Shown here piece after piece: positions 18,195 through 27,339 of a stretch of DNA of 64,000 nucleotides. The position numbers were made by a program, and so were the translations under genes. Each line of letters starts with the position of its first letter. Position 1 is the first letter of the stretch. Under the pieces are notes generated by a model, which made no database searches, was not told where the DNA came from, and saw nothing but the letters and a program-made list of their open reading frames with translations. Origin of the DNA: Rhodoferax sp. TH121 (GTDB taxonomy: Bacteria; Pseudomonadota; Gammaproteobacteria; Burkholderiales; Burkholderiaceae_C); NCBI RefSeq assembly GCF_002251855.1, contig NZ_NOXW01000018.1:1-64000 (forward strand), in the 5' to 3' direction.

Positions 18195-19490
18195 TTACAC
18201 CGCCGCCAGCGCTTGGTCCAGGTCGGCCAGCAGGTCGTCAATGTGTTCAATGCCGACCGACAGGCGCACGGCGTCGACCGGCACGCCGGCCTTGGCCAGT
18301 TCTTCGGGTGACAGCTGGCGGTGCGTGGTGGACGCGGGGTGCGTGGCTAGCGATTTGGCATCGCCAATGTTCACCAGGCGGGTGAAGAGCTGCAGTGCGT
18401 CTAGAAAACGCGCGCCGGCTTCGCGGCCCCGGCCTTCAGGCGCTTTCACGCCAAACGTCAACAGGCCTGAGGCCTTGCCGCCCAGGTACTTTTGCGCCAG
18501 CGCATGATCGGGGTGGCCGGGCAGGGCGGCAAAGTTCACCCACGCCACCTTGGCGTGTTTCTGCAGGTGCTGCGCCACCTTGAGCGCGTTGTCGGTGATG
18601 CGCTCCATGCGCAGCGCCAGCGTTTCAATGCCTTGCAAAATCAGGAAGGCATTGAACGGCGAGATGGCGGCACCCGTGTTACGCAGTGGCACCACGCGTG
18701 CACGGCCAATGTAGGCGGCTGCGCCCAGGGCCTCGGTGTAGACCACGCCGTGGTAGCTGGGGTCGGGCTCGTTCAGGCGTTTGAACTTGGCCTTGTGCTC
18801 GGCCCAGGGGAACTTGCCGCTGTCCACAATGGCGCCGCCAATGGTGGTGCCGTGGCCCCCCAAATATTTGGTGAGCGAGTGCACCACGATGTCTGCACCG
18901 TGTTCGATGGGGCGCAGCAGGTAAGGGCTGGCCACGGTGTTGTCCACGATGAGCGGAACACCGTGCGCATGTGCAATGTCAGCAATGCGGCGGATGTCCG
19001 TCACATTGCCCTGCGGGTTGCCCAATGATTCGACAAAGATCGCCTTGGTCCGCTCGTCAATCAGCGGGGCAAAGCTGTCGGGGTTTTTGTGGTCGGCAAA
19101 GCGGGTGGTGATACCGAACTGCGGCAGCGTGTGGGCCAACAGGTTGTAGGTGCCGCCATACAGCGCGGTGCTGCTGATAATGTTGTCGCCCGCTTCGGCA
19201 ATGGTTTGGATGGCATACGTCACCGCCGCCTGGCCAGACGCCAGGGCCAGCGCCGCAATGCCGCCTTCCAGCGCCGCCACGCGTTTTTCCAGCACGTCTT
19301 GCGTGGGGTTCATGATGCGTGTGTAGATGTTGCCCGGCACCTTCAGGTCAAACAAATCAGCGCCATGCTGGGCGCTGTCAAATGCGTAGGCCGCCGTTTG
19401 GTAGATGGGCACGGCCACCGCTTTGGTGGTGGGGTCGGGGCTGTAGCCAGCGTGGACGGATTGGGTTTCGAATTTCCAGTTCTCGGACAT
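18195..19490 (-). CDS. metY: O-acetylhomoserine sulfhydrylase (aminocarboxypropyltransferase)
   Basis: This 431-residue protein is a PLP enzyme of the Cys/Met metabolism family. It makes homocysteine from O-acetylhomoserine and sulfide in methionine synthesis. The N-terminal [18 protein letters not shown] and YQTAAYAF segments are diagnostic of the MetY subgroup. The cofactor lysine lies in [12 protein letters not shown] at about residue 208, and the [17 protein letters not shown] block near 60-77 binds the phosphate region. A good AGGAG site precedes the ATG. The length is normal for MetY and longer than typical cystathionine gamma-synthases. A structured, repeat-containing leader lies upstream. 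Confidence 0.93.
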   Translation of the reverse strand: MSENWKFETQSVHAGYSPDPTTKAVAVPIYQTAAYAFDSAQHGADLFDLKVPGNIYTRIMNPTQDVLEKRVAALEGGIAALALASGQAAVTYAIQTIAEAGDNIISSTALYGGTYNLLAHTLPQFGITTRFADHKNPDSFAPLIDERTKAIFVESLGNPQGNVTDIRRIADIAHAHGVPLIVDNTVASPYLLRPIEHGADIVVHSLTKYLGGHGTTIGGAIVDSGKFPWAEHKAKFKRLNEPDPSYHGVVYTEALGAAAYIGRARVVPLRNTGAAISPFNAFLILQGIETLALRMERITDNALKVAQHLQKHAKVAWVNFAALPGHPDHALAQKYLGGKASGLLTFGVKAPEGRGREAGARFLDALQLFTRLVNIGDAKSLATHPASTTHRQLSPEELAKAGVPVDAVRLSVGIEHIDDLLADLDQALAAV

Positions 19491-19517
19491 GGGGCCTCTC
19501 CTAGGGTGTTGGCTTTT

Positions 19518-19566
19518 GCTATAAAAACAGAAGCTGCTCGCGCAGCATCTACGGGCTCTAGGGCCT
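19518..19566 (+). repeat. Interspersed repeat, copy 3
   Basis: GCTATAAAAACAGAAGCTGC, TCGCGCAGCATCTACGGG and a CTAGGGCCTA end match the family layout. The copy lies within 30 bp of the sulfhydrylase start, so it is probably part of that gene's 5' leader in antisense orientation. Confidence 0.7.
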
Positions 19567-19579
19567 ATTCTTATGCAAA

Positions 19580-19656
19580 TTGGCCGCTAGCCCCAGCGGG
19601 GGAACCACGACTCTAAGGTGATGTGACCCAAATTCCAAAGAATTAAAAGTTGGGTC
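19580..19656 (-). other. Structured stretch upstream of metY
   Basis: Two potential hairpins are visible. CCGCT-GGGGCT-AGCGG on the minus strand is flanked by TGG and CCA, and GACCCAA (19625-19631) pairs with TTGGGTC (19650-19656). The stretch lies about 90-170 bp upstream of the metY start in the transcribed direction. The layout is compatible with a leader element, but it does not match a riboswitch consensus I can confirm. Confidence 0.3.
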
Positions 19657-19701
19657 CTTAAGCGGATTTCATCTGATGCCGCGCCGCTGTCGTGTTTGCG
19701 T

Positions 19702-19959
19702 TCAGGCTGGCCAGTACACCCAGGTCGCCACACCGGCCGCCACCACGGCCATGAAGCCAGCCAGCCAGTACCGAATCACCCGGGTCTGCACACAGTCTGT
19801 GCAGATGCGGCCATGTTTGTCGGTGCTGCTGGGGGTTGCGCCGCAGGCGTAGCAGCGCCCCGCCCGTATCCATGCGCTGCGCTGTTTGTTGCGCCAGGCA
19901 AATACCAACACCAGAACCAGCGCTACCAGCGCCACAAAGTTAAGCCCGAGCTTGCCCAT
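19702..19959 (-). CDS. Small membrane protein with a CxxC...CxxC zinc ribbon between two helices
   Basis: This 85-residue protein starts with a transmembrane helix (about residues 7-22), then a short zinc-ribbon-like module with two Cys pairs (CYAC near 36-39 and CTDC near 53-56), and ends with a second helix (about 64-82). Four cysteines in this spacing suggest one bound zinc on the same side of the membrane as the loop. I recognise no named family. The gene is isolated between metY and the PilZ gene. Confidence 0.6.
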   Translation of the reverse strand: MGKLGLNFVALVALVLVLVFAWRNKQRSAWIRAGRCYACGATPSSTDKHGRICTDCVQTRVIRYWLAGFMAVVAAGVATWVYWPA

Positions 19960-20126
19960 GCCTCAGCGCTCCGCCGCAGCGATAGGGGCGCAGGGCATGG
20001 CGAATGGTGTTTGGCGATAAGGGTCTTGGTTCATGGGGGTTCCTGCGGATCGTGGGACTGTAGCGCCTCTGGCACGCGCAGTTCCTGGCTTACAGTGCAA
20101 GGGTAGTGCCACTTTCACCCCACACC

Positions 20127-20912
20127 ATGAATAGCTTGTTAGCAGAGCAGCGCGATTTGGAGGCAGACGCACCGTCTGACAATCGCGACGAGGGCCAGGC
20201 TGCGGCGGAATCCGCAGGCGGCGGCGCCCAGGAAACGTTTGCGTTTGAGGCCATGAACCTGAAGGTTGGTGACCGCCTGCAAGTGCAGCCGCCGGTGGCG
20301 GTGTCTACCGAGCGCAGCCCGGTCAAACTGATTGGGTACTTGCAAGACCACAGCATGTTGATCACCGCGCCCACCACCGGTGGCAGTGTGCCCATGCAAG
20401 TGATGCCTGGCGACCAGCTCATCATGCGGGTCTTCTCGGGGCAAAACGCGTTTGGTTTTGCCTGTGATGTACAGCGGGTGTGCAAGGTGCCCTACAGCTA
20501 CCTGCACATCTCTTTCCCCAAAAAAATCCAGGGAACCTTGATCCGCAAGGCTGCACGTGTCAGAACCAAAATCATTGTGAAGGTGCGTGCCGAAGAGGGC
20601 GACACGACCGAACATACCGCCGTCATTTCCAACCTGAGTGCCAACGGTGCCTTGCTGGACGGGCGGCGCACCATGGCCAACATGGGCGACACCTTGCGCC
20701 TCAGCTTCAAGCTCAAGCTGCACAACATCGAGGCCGAACTCTCAGTGGCTGCATTGGTGCGCACGGTGTTTGACGATGAAACGCTCAAGCAAAGTGGCAC
20801 CTCGTTGGCGCACTTTGGCCTGCAATTCGTCGCACTGGACCCCAACGACCAGATGCTGCTGCAGAGCATGGTGTACCAACACATGATCGAGCGCCCCCAG
20901 TCGGTGGTGTAG
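20127..20912 (+). CDS. YcgR-like PilZ-domain c-di-GMP receptor
   Basis: This 261-residue protein has the two-domain YcgR layout: an N-terminal beta-barrel (about residues 30-125) followed by a PilZ domain. The c-di-GMP signature is complete, with RKAAR (RxxxR, about 140-144) and NLSANG (D/NxSxxG, about 167-172). Such proteins slow the flagellar motor when c-di-GMP is high. No flagellar genes are in the window, but a chemoreceptor at 51.1-52.6 kb fits a motile organism. A GTG 21 bp upstream in frame is an alternative start; neither has an ideal ribosome site. Confidence 0.85.
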   Translation: MNSLLAEQRDLEADAPSDNRDEGQAAAESAGGGAQETFAFEAMNLKVGDRLQVQPPVAVSTERSPVKLIGYLQDHSMLITAPTTGGSVPMQVMPGDQLIMRVFSGQNAFGFACDVQRVCKVPYSYLHISFPKKIQGTLIRKAARVRTKIIVKVRAEEGDTTEHTAVISNLSANGALLDGRRTMANMGDTLRLSFKLKLHNIEAELSVAALVRTVFDDETLKQSGTSLAHFGLQFVALDPNDQMLLQSMVYQHMIERPQSVV

Positions 20913-20986
20913 GCGCCAGCCTATCCGGTGGGCTGTGCCTGCCCGTGTCCAAGGAGCCGACATATAAAACTCCTTGCAGCCTCTGC

Positions 20987-21040
20987 GCTATGAAAATAGG
21001 AGCTGTTTGCGCATATTCCACGGGCGACAGAGGCCAATTT
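20987..21040 (+). repeat. Interspersed repeat, copy 4
   Basis: GCTATGAAAATAGGAGCTG, TTTGCGCATATTCCACGGG and AGAGGCCAATTTG follow the family layout closely. The copy ends 2 bp before the stop codon of the minus-strand sulfate-binding protein, so it forms the 3' end of that transcript. Confidence 0.8.
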
Positions 21041-21042
21041 GA

Positions 21043-22053
21043 TTACTTTTTGGTGTAGATCTGGTCAAAGCTGGCGCCGTCGGCAAAGTGGTCTTTGTCG
21101 GCTTTGTCCCAGCCGCCAAAGGCTTGGTCGATGGTGAACAGGTTCACTTTGGGCAGCTGCTTGGCGTACTTGGCCTGGGCCTTGGCGCTGGTCGGGCGGT
21201 AGAAGTTTTTGCCGATGATGTCTTGGGCTTCCTCGGTGTACAGGAACTTCAAGTACTCCTCGGCCACGGCGCGGGTGCCTTTGCGGTCCACGTTTTTGTC
21301 CACCACGGTCACCGGGGGCTGGGCCAGGATGCTCAGTGAGGGGTACACAAAGTCCACCTTGTTGCCAAACTCTTTCTCCAGCAGGTAGGCCTCGTTTTCC
21401 CACGACAGGAACACGTCACCCTGGTTGCGTTGGGCAAAGGTGATGGCGGAGCCGCGGGCACCGGTGTCCAGCACGGGCACGTTGGCGTAGAGCTTGGCAA
21501 TGAAGTCTTTGGCCTGTGCGTCGCCACCGTACTTGCGTTTGGCAAATTCCCAAGCGGCCAGATAGTTCCAACGGGCGCCGCCGGAGGTCTTGGGGTTGGG
21601 GGTGATCACGCTGATGCCGGGTTTGATCAGGTCGTCCCAGTCTTTGATGCCCTTGGGGTTGCCTGCGCGCACCACCAACACGATGGTGGAGGTGTAAGGG
21701 CTGGAGGCCAGGGGCAGGCGTTTTTGCCAATCCTTGGGAATCCAGCCGCCGTTTTTGTGCAGGGCGTCGATGTCACCGGCCAGCGCCAGGGTGGCCACAT
21801 CCGCTTCCAACCCGTCAATGATGCCGCGGGCTTGTTTGCCCGAACCGCCATGGCTTTGTTTGATGGTCACATCCTGGCCGGTTTTGGCCTTCCAATGTTT
21901 CGCAAACGCGGCGTTGAACTCCACGTACAGCTCGCGGGTCGGGTCGTAGGACACATTAAGCAGTTCCACAGGCTTTTGGGCAAAGCTGCTGGCGGCGGTC
22001 GCCAGCAGGCCGGTAGCAAGGGCGAAGTTCAAAACAAGACGGCGGTGGACCAT
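21043..22053 (-). CDS. sbp: Periplasmic sulfate/thiosulfate-binding protein
   Basis: This 336-residue protein is a substrate-binding component for sulfate uptake. A signal peptide ([20 protein letters not shown]) ends near residue 26. The mature start with [13 protein letters not shown] is the hallmark of the Sbp/CysP family, followed by QSHGGSGKQ and [11 protein letters not shown], both of which line the sulfate pocket. The ATG at 22053 is preferred over the longer start because GGAG lies at the right distance. No CysT, CysW or CysA gene is in the window, so it must work with a transporter encoded elsewhere. Confidence 0.93.
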   Translation of the reverse strand: MVHRRLVLNFALATGLLATAASSFAQKPVELLNVSYDPTRELYVEFNAAFAKHWKAKTGQDVTIKQSHGGSGKQARGIIDGLEADVATLALAGDIDALHKNGGWIPKDWQKRLPLASSPYTSTIVLVVRAGNPKGIKDWDDLIKPGISVITPNPKTSGGARWNYLAAWEFAKRKYGGDAQAKDFIAKLYANVPVLDTGARGSAITFAQRNQGDVFLSWENEAYLLEKEFGNKVDFVYPSLSILAQPPVTVVDKNVDRKGTRAVAEEYLKFLYTEEAQDIIGKNFYRPTSAKAQAKYAKQLPKVNLFTIDQAFGGWDKADKDHFADGASFDQIYTKK

Positions 22054-22114
22054 GACAACACTCCATAAAAGCAACGCAACAGTGCGATGGGGTGGATACT
22101 GGAAGTGGGTCGTT

Positions 22115-22134
22115 AAAACAGGAAATACTGTTTT
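22115..22134. promoter_or_regulatory. Palindrome upstream of the sulfate-binding gene
   Basis: AAAACAG-GAAATA-CTGTTTT is a perfect 7-bp inverted repeat with a 6-bp spacer, centred about 70 bp upstream of the sbp start in an AT-richer stretch. It could be an operator, for example of a CysB-type regulator, but no factor can be named from sequence. It lies in the 353-bp divergent gap (22054-22406), which holds no gene. Confidence 0.4.
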
Positions 22135-22275
22135 TTCAGTTCTTAATTACCCAAACATCTGTAGATCGCCTGCACAGGGCTCGCTAGCAGGCTAAAACCC
22201 TCAGGCCAAAGTTCACCAAAATTTCCCAAAACCAATACGTTCTGGCGTGTGTATGGGAAAACCCTAGTGAGTTTG

Positions 22276-22293
22276 TGCATGGAAATACATGCA
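22276..22293. promoter_or_regulatory. Palindrome upstream of the polyol operon
   Basis: TGCATG-GAAATA-CATGCA is a perfect 6-bp inverted repeat 113 bp before the start of the polyol binding-protein gene. Its position suits an activator or repressor site, and the operon carries its own AraC regulator at the far end. The spacer is identical to that of the palindrome at 22115, which may be coincidence. Confidence 0.4.
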
Positions 22294-22406
22294 TTCGTGC
22301 CAAAAGTATCAACCCCACAAGGGGGGGGCTCCTACGATTCAGCCCTGTCGATGCATCGCTGGCATTGGCTGACGACCCCGGAATTTCAACAACAGGAGAC
22401 AGATTC

Positions 22407-23711
22407 ATGAAACTCAAAGCATCTCTCGCTTTGGCCTTTGGTTTGGCGGCTAGCGCTGCCTTTGCGCAGACAGAGCTCGTCGTGGCCACCGTGAACAACG
22501 GCCACATGGTCGAAATGCAGAAGCTCAGCAAGAACTTCGAGCAGGCCAACCCCGATATCAAGCTGAAATGGGTGACCCTGGAAGAAGGCGTGCTGCGCCA
22601 GCGCGTGACCACCGACATCGCCACCAAGGGTGGCCAGTTCGACGTGATGACCATCGGCATGTACGAAACCCCCATCTGGGGCAAAAAAGGCTGGCTGCAG
22701 GAACTGAAGACCGACGCCAAATACGATGCCGACGACATCCTGCCCGCCATGCGCAACGGCCTGTCGGTAGACGGCAAGATGTTTGCTGCGCCTTTCTACG
22801 GCGAGTCTTCCATGCTGATGTACCGCAAGGATCTGGCCGACAAGGCCGGCATCAAGGTCGCAGACAAGCCCACCTGGACGGACATCAAGGCCCTGGCCGC
22901 CAAGATCCACGACCCCAAGAACGGTGTGTACGGCATCTGCCTGCGTGGCAAACCAGGCTGGGGTGACAACATGGCATTCCTGACCACCCTGGTCAACACC
23001 AACGGCGGCCAGTGGTTCGACATGCAGTGGAAGCCCCAGCTGGAAAGCAAGCCCTGGAAGGATTCCATCAACTTCTACGTGGACCTGCTGAAGAACTACG
23101 GCCCTCCCGGTTCCGCAGCCAACAGCTTCAACGAAATTCTGGCGCTGTACAACGAAGGCAAGTGCGGCATGTGGATCGATGCGACCATCGCAGCGTCGTT
23201 CATCACCGACCCCAAGCAGTCCAAAGTGGCGGACAAGGTGGCTTTTGCACAAGCACCTACCGCTGTGACACCCAAGGGTGCCAACTGGCTGTGGGCATGG
23301 GCTTTGGCCATTCCATCGGGCTCCAAGAAAGTGGAAGCTGCCAGCAAGTTCGTGACTTGGGCAACGTCCAAGGAGTACATCGAGCTGGTGGCCAAGACCA
23401 ACGGCTGGGCCCACGTGCCCACCGGTACCCGCAAGAGTACCTACGCCAACGCCGAATTCCAGAAGGCAGCCAAGTTCGCTGCGGCTGAGAAGGCTGCCAT
23501 CGACTCTGCCAATCCCAACGACAGCACCTTGCCCAAGAGCCCGTATGTGGGTGTGCAGTTCGCTGCCATCCCCGAGTTCCAAGCGATTGGTGCCACCGTG
23601 GGGCAGCAAATGAGCGCAGCCCTGGCTGGCAAGACCACCGTGGATGCAGCCTTGAAGGCTTCTCAAGTCGCGGCTGACCGCGAAATGAAGAAGGCTGGCT
23701 ACTACAAGTAA
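22407..23711 (+). CDS. Polyol ABC transporter, periplasmic binding protein
   Basis: This 434-residue protein is the solute-binding component of a carbohydrate ABC importer of the sorbitol/mannitol (SmoE) type. It has a signal peptide of 20 residues (ASLALAFGLAASAAFA/Q), and the mature region opens with TELVVATVNNGHMVEMQKLS, typical of extracellular solute-binding family 1. The ATG at 22407 has AGGAGA 7 bp upstream. It is the first gene of a six-gene operon with permeases, ATPase and two polyol dehydrogenases, which points to sugar alcohols such as arabinitol, mannitol or sorbitol as ligand. Confidence 0.9.
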   Translation: MKLKASLALAFGLAASAAFAQTELVVATVNNGHMVEMQKLSKNFEQANPDIKLKWVTLEEGVLRQRVTTDIATKGGQFDVMTIGMYETPIWGKKGWLQELKTDAKYDADDILPAMRNGLSVDGKMFAAPFYGESSMLMYRKDLADKAGIKVADKPTWTDIKALAAKIHDPKNGVYGICLRGKPGWGDNMAFLTTLVNTNGGQWFDMQWKPQLESKPWKDSINFYVDLLKNYGPPGSAANSFNEILALYNEGKCGMWIDATIAASFITDPKQSKVADKVAFAQAPTAVTPKGANWLWAWALAIPSGSKKVEAASKFVTWATSKEYIELVAKTNGWAHVPTGTRKSTYANAEFQKAAKFAAAEKAAIDSANPNDSTLPKSPYVGVQFAAIPEFQAIGATVGQQMSAALAGKTTVDAALKASQVAADREMKKAGYYK

Positions 23712-23738
23712 GCAACTCTCTCCGGTAGCTTGACTTTA

Positions 23739-23767
23739 GGCGCGCGGGGCAACCCGCGCGCCCTTTT
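23739..23767 (+). terminator. Strong stem-loop between binding-protein and permease genes
   Basis: A perfect 10-bp stem, GGCGCGCGGG (23739-23748) with CCCGCGCGCC (23753-23762), is capped by a GCAA tetraloop and followed by CTTTTCC. It lies 27 bp after the binding-protein stop and 27 bp before the first permease. It could act as a partial terminator or protect the upstream message from 3' decay, giving more binding protein than permease, as in other sugar operons. Confidence 0.65.
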
Positions 23768-23793
23768 CCGCACATTTGCCCGCGAGGCTCTCC

Positions 23794-24654
23794 ATGAACC
23801 GCTTCATACCCCGTGCCCTCATGGCACCGGCCGTCGTCTCACTCTTTCTGTGGATGATCGTGCCCCTGGTGATGACCATCTATTTCTCGGTCATCCGCTA
23901 CAACCTGATGCAGCCAGACCAGACGGGCTTTATCGGTCTGGAGAACTTCGAATACTTTGTGACCGACCCGTCCTTTGGCACGGCTGTCATGAACACTCTC
24001 TTGCTGCTGGGCAGCGTGATCCTCATTACCGTGGTGTTGGGCACCCTGATTGCGCTGCTGATTGATGAGCCCTTTCCGGGTCGTGGTCTGGTGCGCATCC
24101 TGCTCATCTCGCCCTTCTTTGTCATGCCCACGGTGAACGCGCTGCTGTGGAAGCACATGATGATGAACCCCATCTATGGCGTGCTGGCCCAGGTGTGGAT
24201 GTTCTTTGGCGGCACGCCGGTGGACTGGCTCACCGACTTCCCGCTGTTCAGCGTCATTGTCATCGTGTCCTGGCAATGGCTGCCCTTTGCCACGCTGATC
24301 TTCATCACCTCGCTGCAAAGTATGAACCGCGAGCAGCTCGAGGCCTCGCGCATGGACGGCGCCAACTACCTGCAGCAGCTGCGCTACCTCTACCTGCCAC
24401 ACCTGGCCCGCTCGGTGGCCATCGTCGTGATGATTGAAATGATCTTCCTGCTCAGCGTATTTGCCGAGATTTACACCACCACCGGTGGCGGACCCGGCGA
24501 CGCAAGCACCAACGTGGCCTTCCTGATCTTCAAGCAGGCGCTGCTGAACTTCGACGCTGGTGTGGCTTCTGCAGGCGCCCTGTTCGCCGTCGTGCTGGCC
24601 AATATCGCCGCGGTCTTTCTGATCCGCATGGTCGGTAAGAACCTGGACAAGTGA
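23794..24654 (+). CDS. Polyol ABC transporter, permease 1
   Basis: This 286-residue inner-membrane protein has six predicted helices and belongs to the MalF/UgpA-type binding-protein-dependent permeases. The EAA loop that contacts the ATPase is at about residues 181-200 (REQLEASRMDGANYLQQLRY). The ATG at 23794 follows GAGG, and it is preferred over the in-frame TTG at 23776. It is followed by the second permease after 10 bp, and the operon context assigns it to polyol uptake. Confidence 0.9.
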   Translation: MNRFIPRALMAPAVVSLFLWMIVPLVMTIYFSVIRYNLMQPDQTGFIGLENFEYFVTDPSFGTAVMNTLLLLGSVILITVVLGTLIALLIDEPFPGRGLVRILLISPFFVMPTVNALLWKHMMMNPIYGVLAQVWMFFGGTPVDWLTDFPLFSVIVIVSWQWLPFATLIFITSLQSMNREQLEASRMDGANYLQQLRYLYLPHLARSVAIVVMIEMIFLLSVFAEIYTTTGGGPGDASTNVAFLIFKQALLNFDAGVASAGALFAVVLANIAAVFLIRMVGKNLDK

Positions 24655-24664
24655 GTACCTCCCC

Positions 24665-25495
24665 ATGACACCCCACAAAACCTTCCCCTGGCTGCTCTGG
24701 CTGCGCACGCTCACCGCGTGGGTAGTCACATTCCTGCTGTTCTTCCCGCTGGGTTGGCTGGTGCTCACCGCCTTCAAGACCGAGTTGCAGGCCATCTCCG
24801 TGCCACCCCTCGTCCTCTTCACGCCCACGCTGGAGAACTTCGAGATCGTGCAGGAGCGCAGCGACTACATGCTCTATGCCACCAACTCGCTCATCACCAG
24901 CGTGGCCTCCACCATACTGGGGCTGGCACTGGCCTTTCCTGCGGCCTACGCCATGGCCTTCTTCAAGGGCAAGTACACCAAGGACATCCTGATGTGGATG
25001 CTCTCCACCAAGATGATGCCCGCCGTGGGAGCCCTAGTGCCGGTGTATGTGATGGCACAAACCAGTGGCCTGCTGGACACCCGCACCGGACTGGTGATTG
25101 TGTTCACCCTGTCCAACCTGCCCATCATGGTGTGGATGCTGTACTCCTACCTCAAGGAGATTCCGGCTGAAATTCTGGAAGCCTCGCGCATGGACGGTGC
25201 TGGCCTGTGGCAAGAGTTCCGCTACGTGTTGTTGCCACTCACCATGGGTGGCTTGGCCTCCACCGGCCTGCTGACTCTGGTGCTGAGTTGGAACGAGGCC
25301 TTCTGGTCGCTCAACCTGAGCGCTGCCAAGGCCGGCACCCTGGCCACGCTGATCGCCAGCTACTCCAGCCCCGAGGGCTTGTTCTGGGCCAAGCTGTCCG
25401 CCGCCTCGTTCATGGCTATTGCCCCCATTGTGGTGTTTGGCTGGTTCAGCCAAAAGCAACTCGTCCAAGGCCTCACCTTCGGTGCCGTCAAGTAA
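24665..25495 (+). CDS. Polyol ABC transporter, permease 2
   Basis: This 276-residue MalG/UgpE-type permease has six helices and the EAA motif EILEASRMDGAGLWQEFRY at about residues 168-186. It forms a heterodimer with the preceding permease. It closely follows the SmoG/MtlG pattern, including STKMMPAVGALVPVYV near 118-133. It is followed after 26 bp by the ATPase gene. Confidence 0.9.
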   Translation: MTPHKTFPWLLWLRTLTAWVVTFLLFFPLGWLVLTAFKTELQAISVPPLVLFTPTLENFEIVQERSDYMLYATNSLITSVASTILGLALAFPAAYAMAFFKGKYTKDILMWMLSTKMMPAVGALVPVYVMAQTSGLLDTRTGLVIVFTLSNLPIMVWMLYSYLKEIPAEILEASRMDGAGLWQEFRYVLLPLTMGGLASTGLLTLVLSWNEAFWSLNLSAAKAGTLATLIASYSSPEGLFWAKLSAASFMAIAPIVVFGWFSQKQLVQGLTFGAVK

Positions 25496-25521
25496 CAAAT
25501 AAAGATCAGGAGACCTCTTTC

Positions 25522-26555
<1,034 letters not shown>

Positions 26556-26559
<4 letters not shown>

Positions 26560-27296
26560 GCCTCGCATCGACGCTTCCCCTGCAAGGCCAGGTGGCCGCC
26601 GTTACCGGGGCCGCATCGGGTATTGGTCTGGCCAGCGCTCGCGCCATGGTGCAAGCCGGTGCCCGCGTGGTGCTGGTGGACCGCGACCAGGCCGCCTTGG
26701 ACAAAGCCTGCGCCGCACTGGGCCCCAACGCCTTGCCCCTGGTGCTGGACCTGCTGGACGCTAAGCAATGCGCCACGCTGCTGCAGCGGGTGGTCGAGTT
26801 GGCGGGGCGGCTCGATGTGTTCCATGCCAACGCTGGCCTTTATGTGGGTGGCGACTTGGTGGAAGCCGACCCCGACGCCATCGACCGCATGCTCAACCTC
26901 AACGTCAATGTGGTGATGAAGAACGTGCACAACGTACTGCCCCACATGATCGAACGCGGCACGGGCGACATCATCGTCACCAGCTCACTGGCTGCGCACT
27001 TTCCCACGCCTTGGGAGCCGGTCTATGCCTCCTCCAAATGGGCGATCAACTGCTTTGTGCAGACCGTGCGCCGCCAGGTCTTCAAGCACGGCATCCGCGT
27101 CGGCTCCATTTCGCCCGGCCCCGTGATTACCTCGTTGCTGGCCGACTGGCCGGCAGACAAGCTCGCAGAAGCCAAGGCCAAAGGCAGCTTGCTGGAGGCC
27201 TCGGAAGTGGCCGACGTGGTGCTCTTCATGCTGACCCGCCCGCGTGGCATGACCATCCGCGACGTCGTGATGATGCCCACGCAGTTTGACCTTTGA
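26556..27296 (+). CDS. SDR-family polyol dehydrogenase (ribitol/sorbitol-dehydrogenase-like)
   Basis: This 246-residue short-chain dehydrogenase has the NAD-binding TGAASGIG motif (about residues 18-25), Asp after the second strand (VLVDRDQ), the NAG motif HANAG (about 90-94), and the catalytic Ser and YxxxK (YASSKWAI, about 154-161). An acidic residue after beta-2 favours NAD over NADP. The C-terminal MTIRDVVMMPTQFDL resembles ribitol 2-dehydrogenases. It probably oxidises an imported polyol to a ketose. The start overlaps the ATPase stop. Confidence 0.85.
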
Positions 27297-27339
27297 GCGA
27301 CAGCCGTCCCCTCCCAGATCCATTCTTTTTACTACGACC

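Noticed and set aside
19491..19660. SAM-II type riboswitch before metY
   Set aside because: Some spacing is suggestive, but the conserved core bases of the known class could not be matched with confidence.
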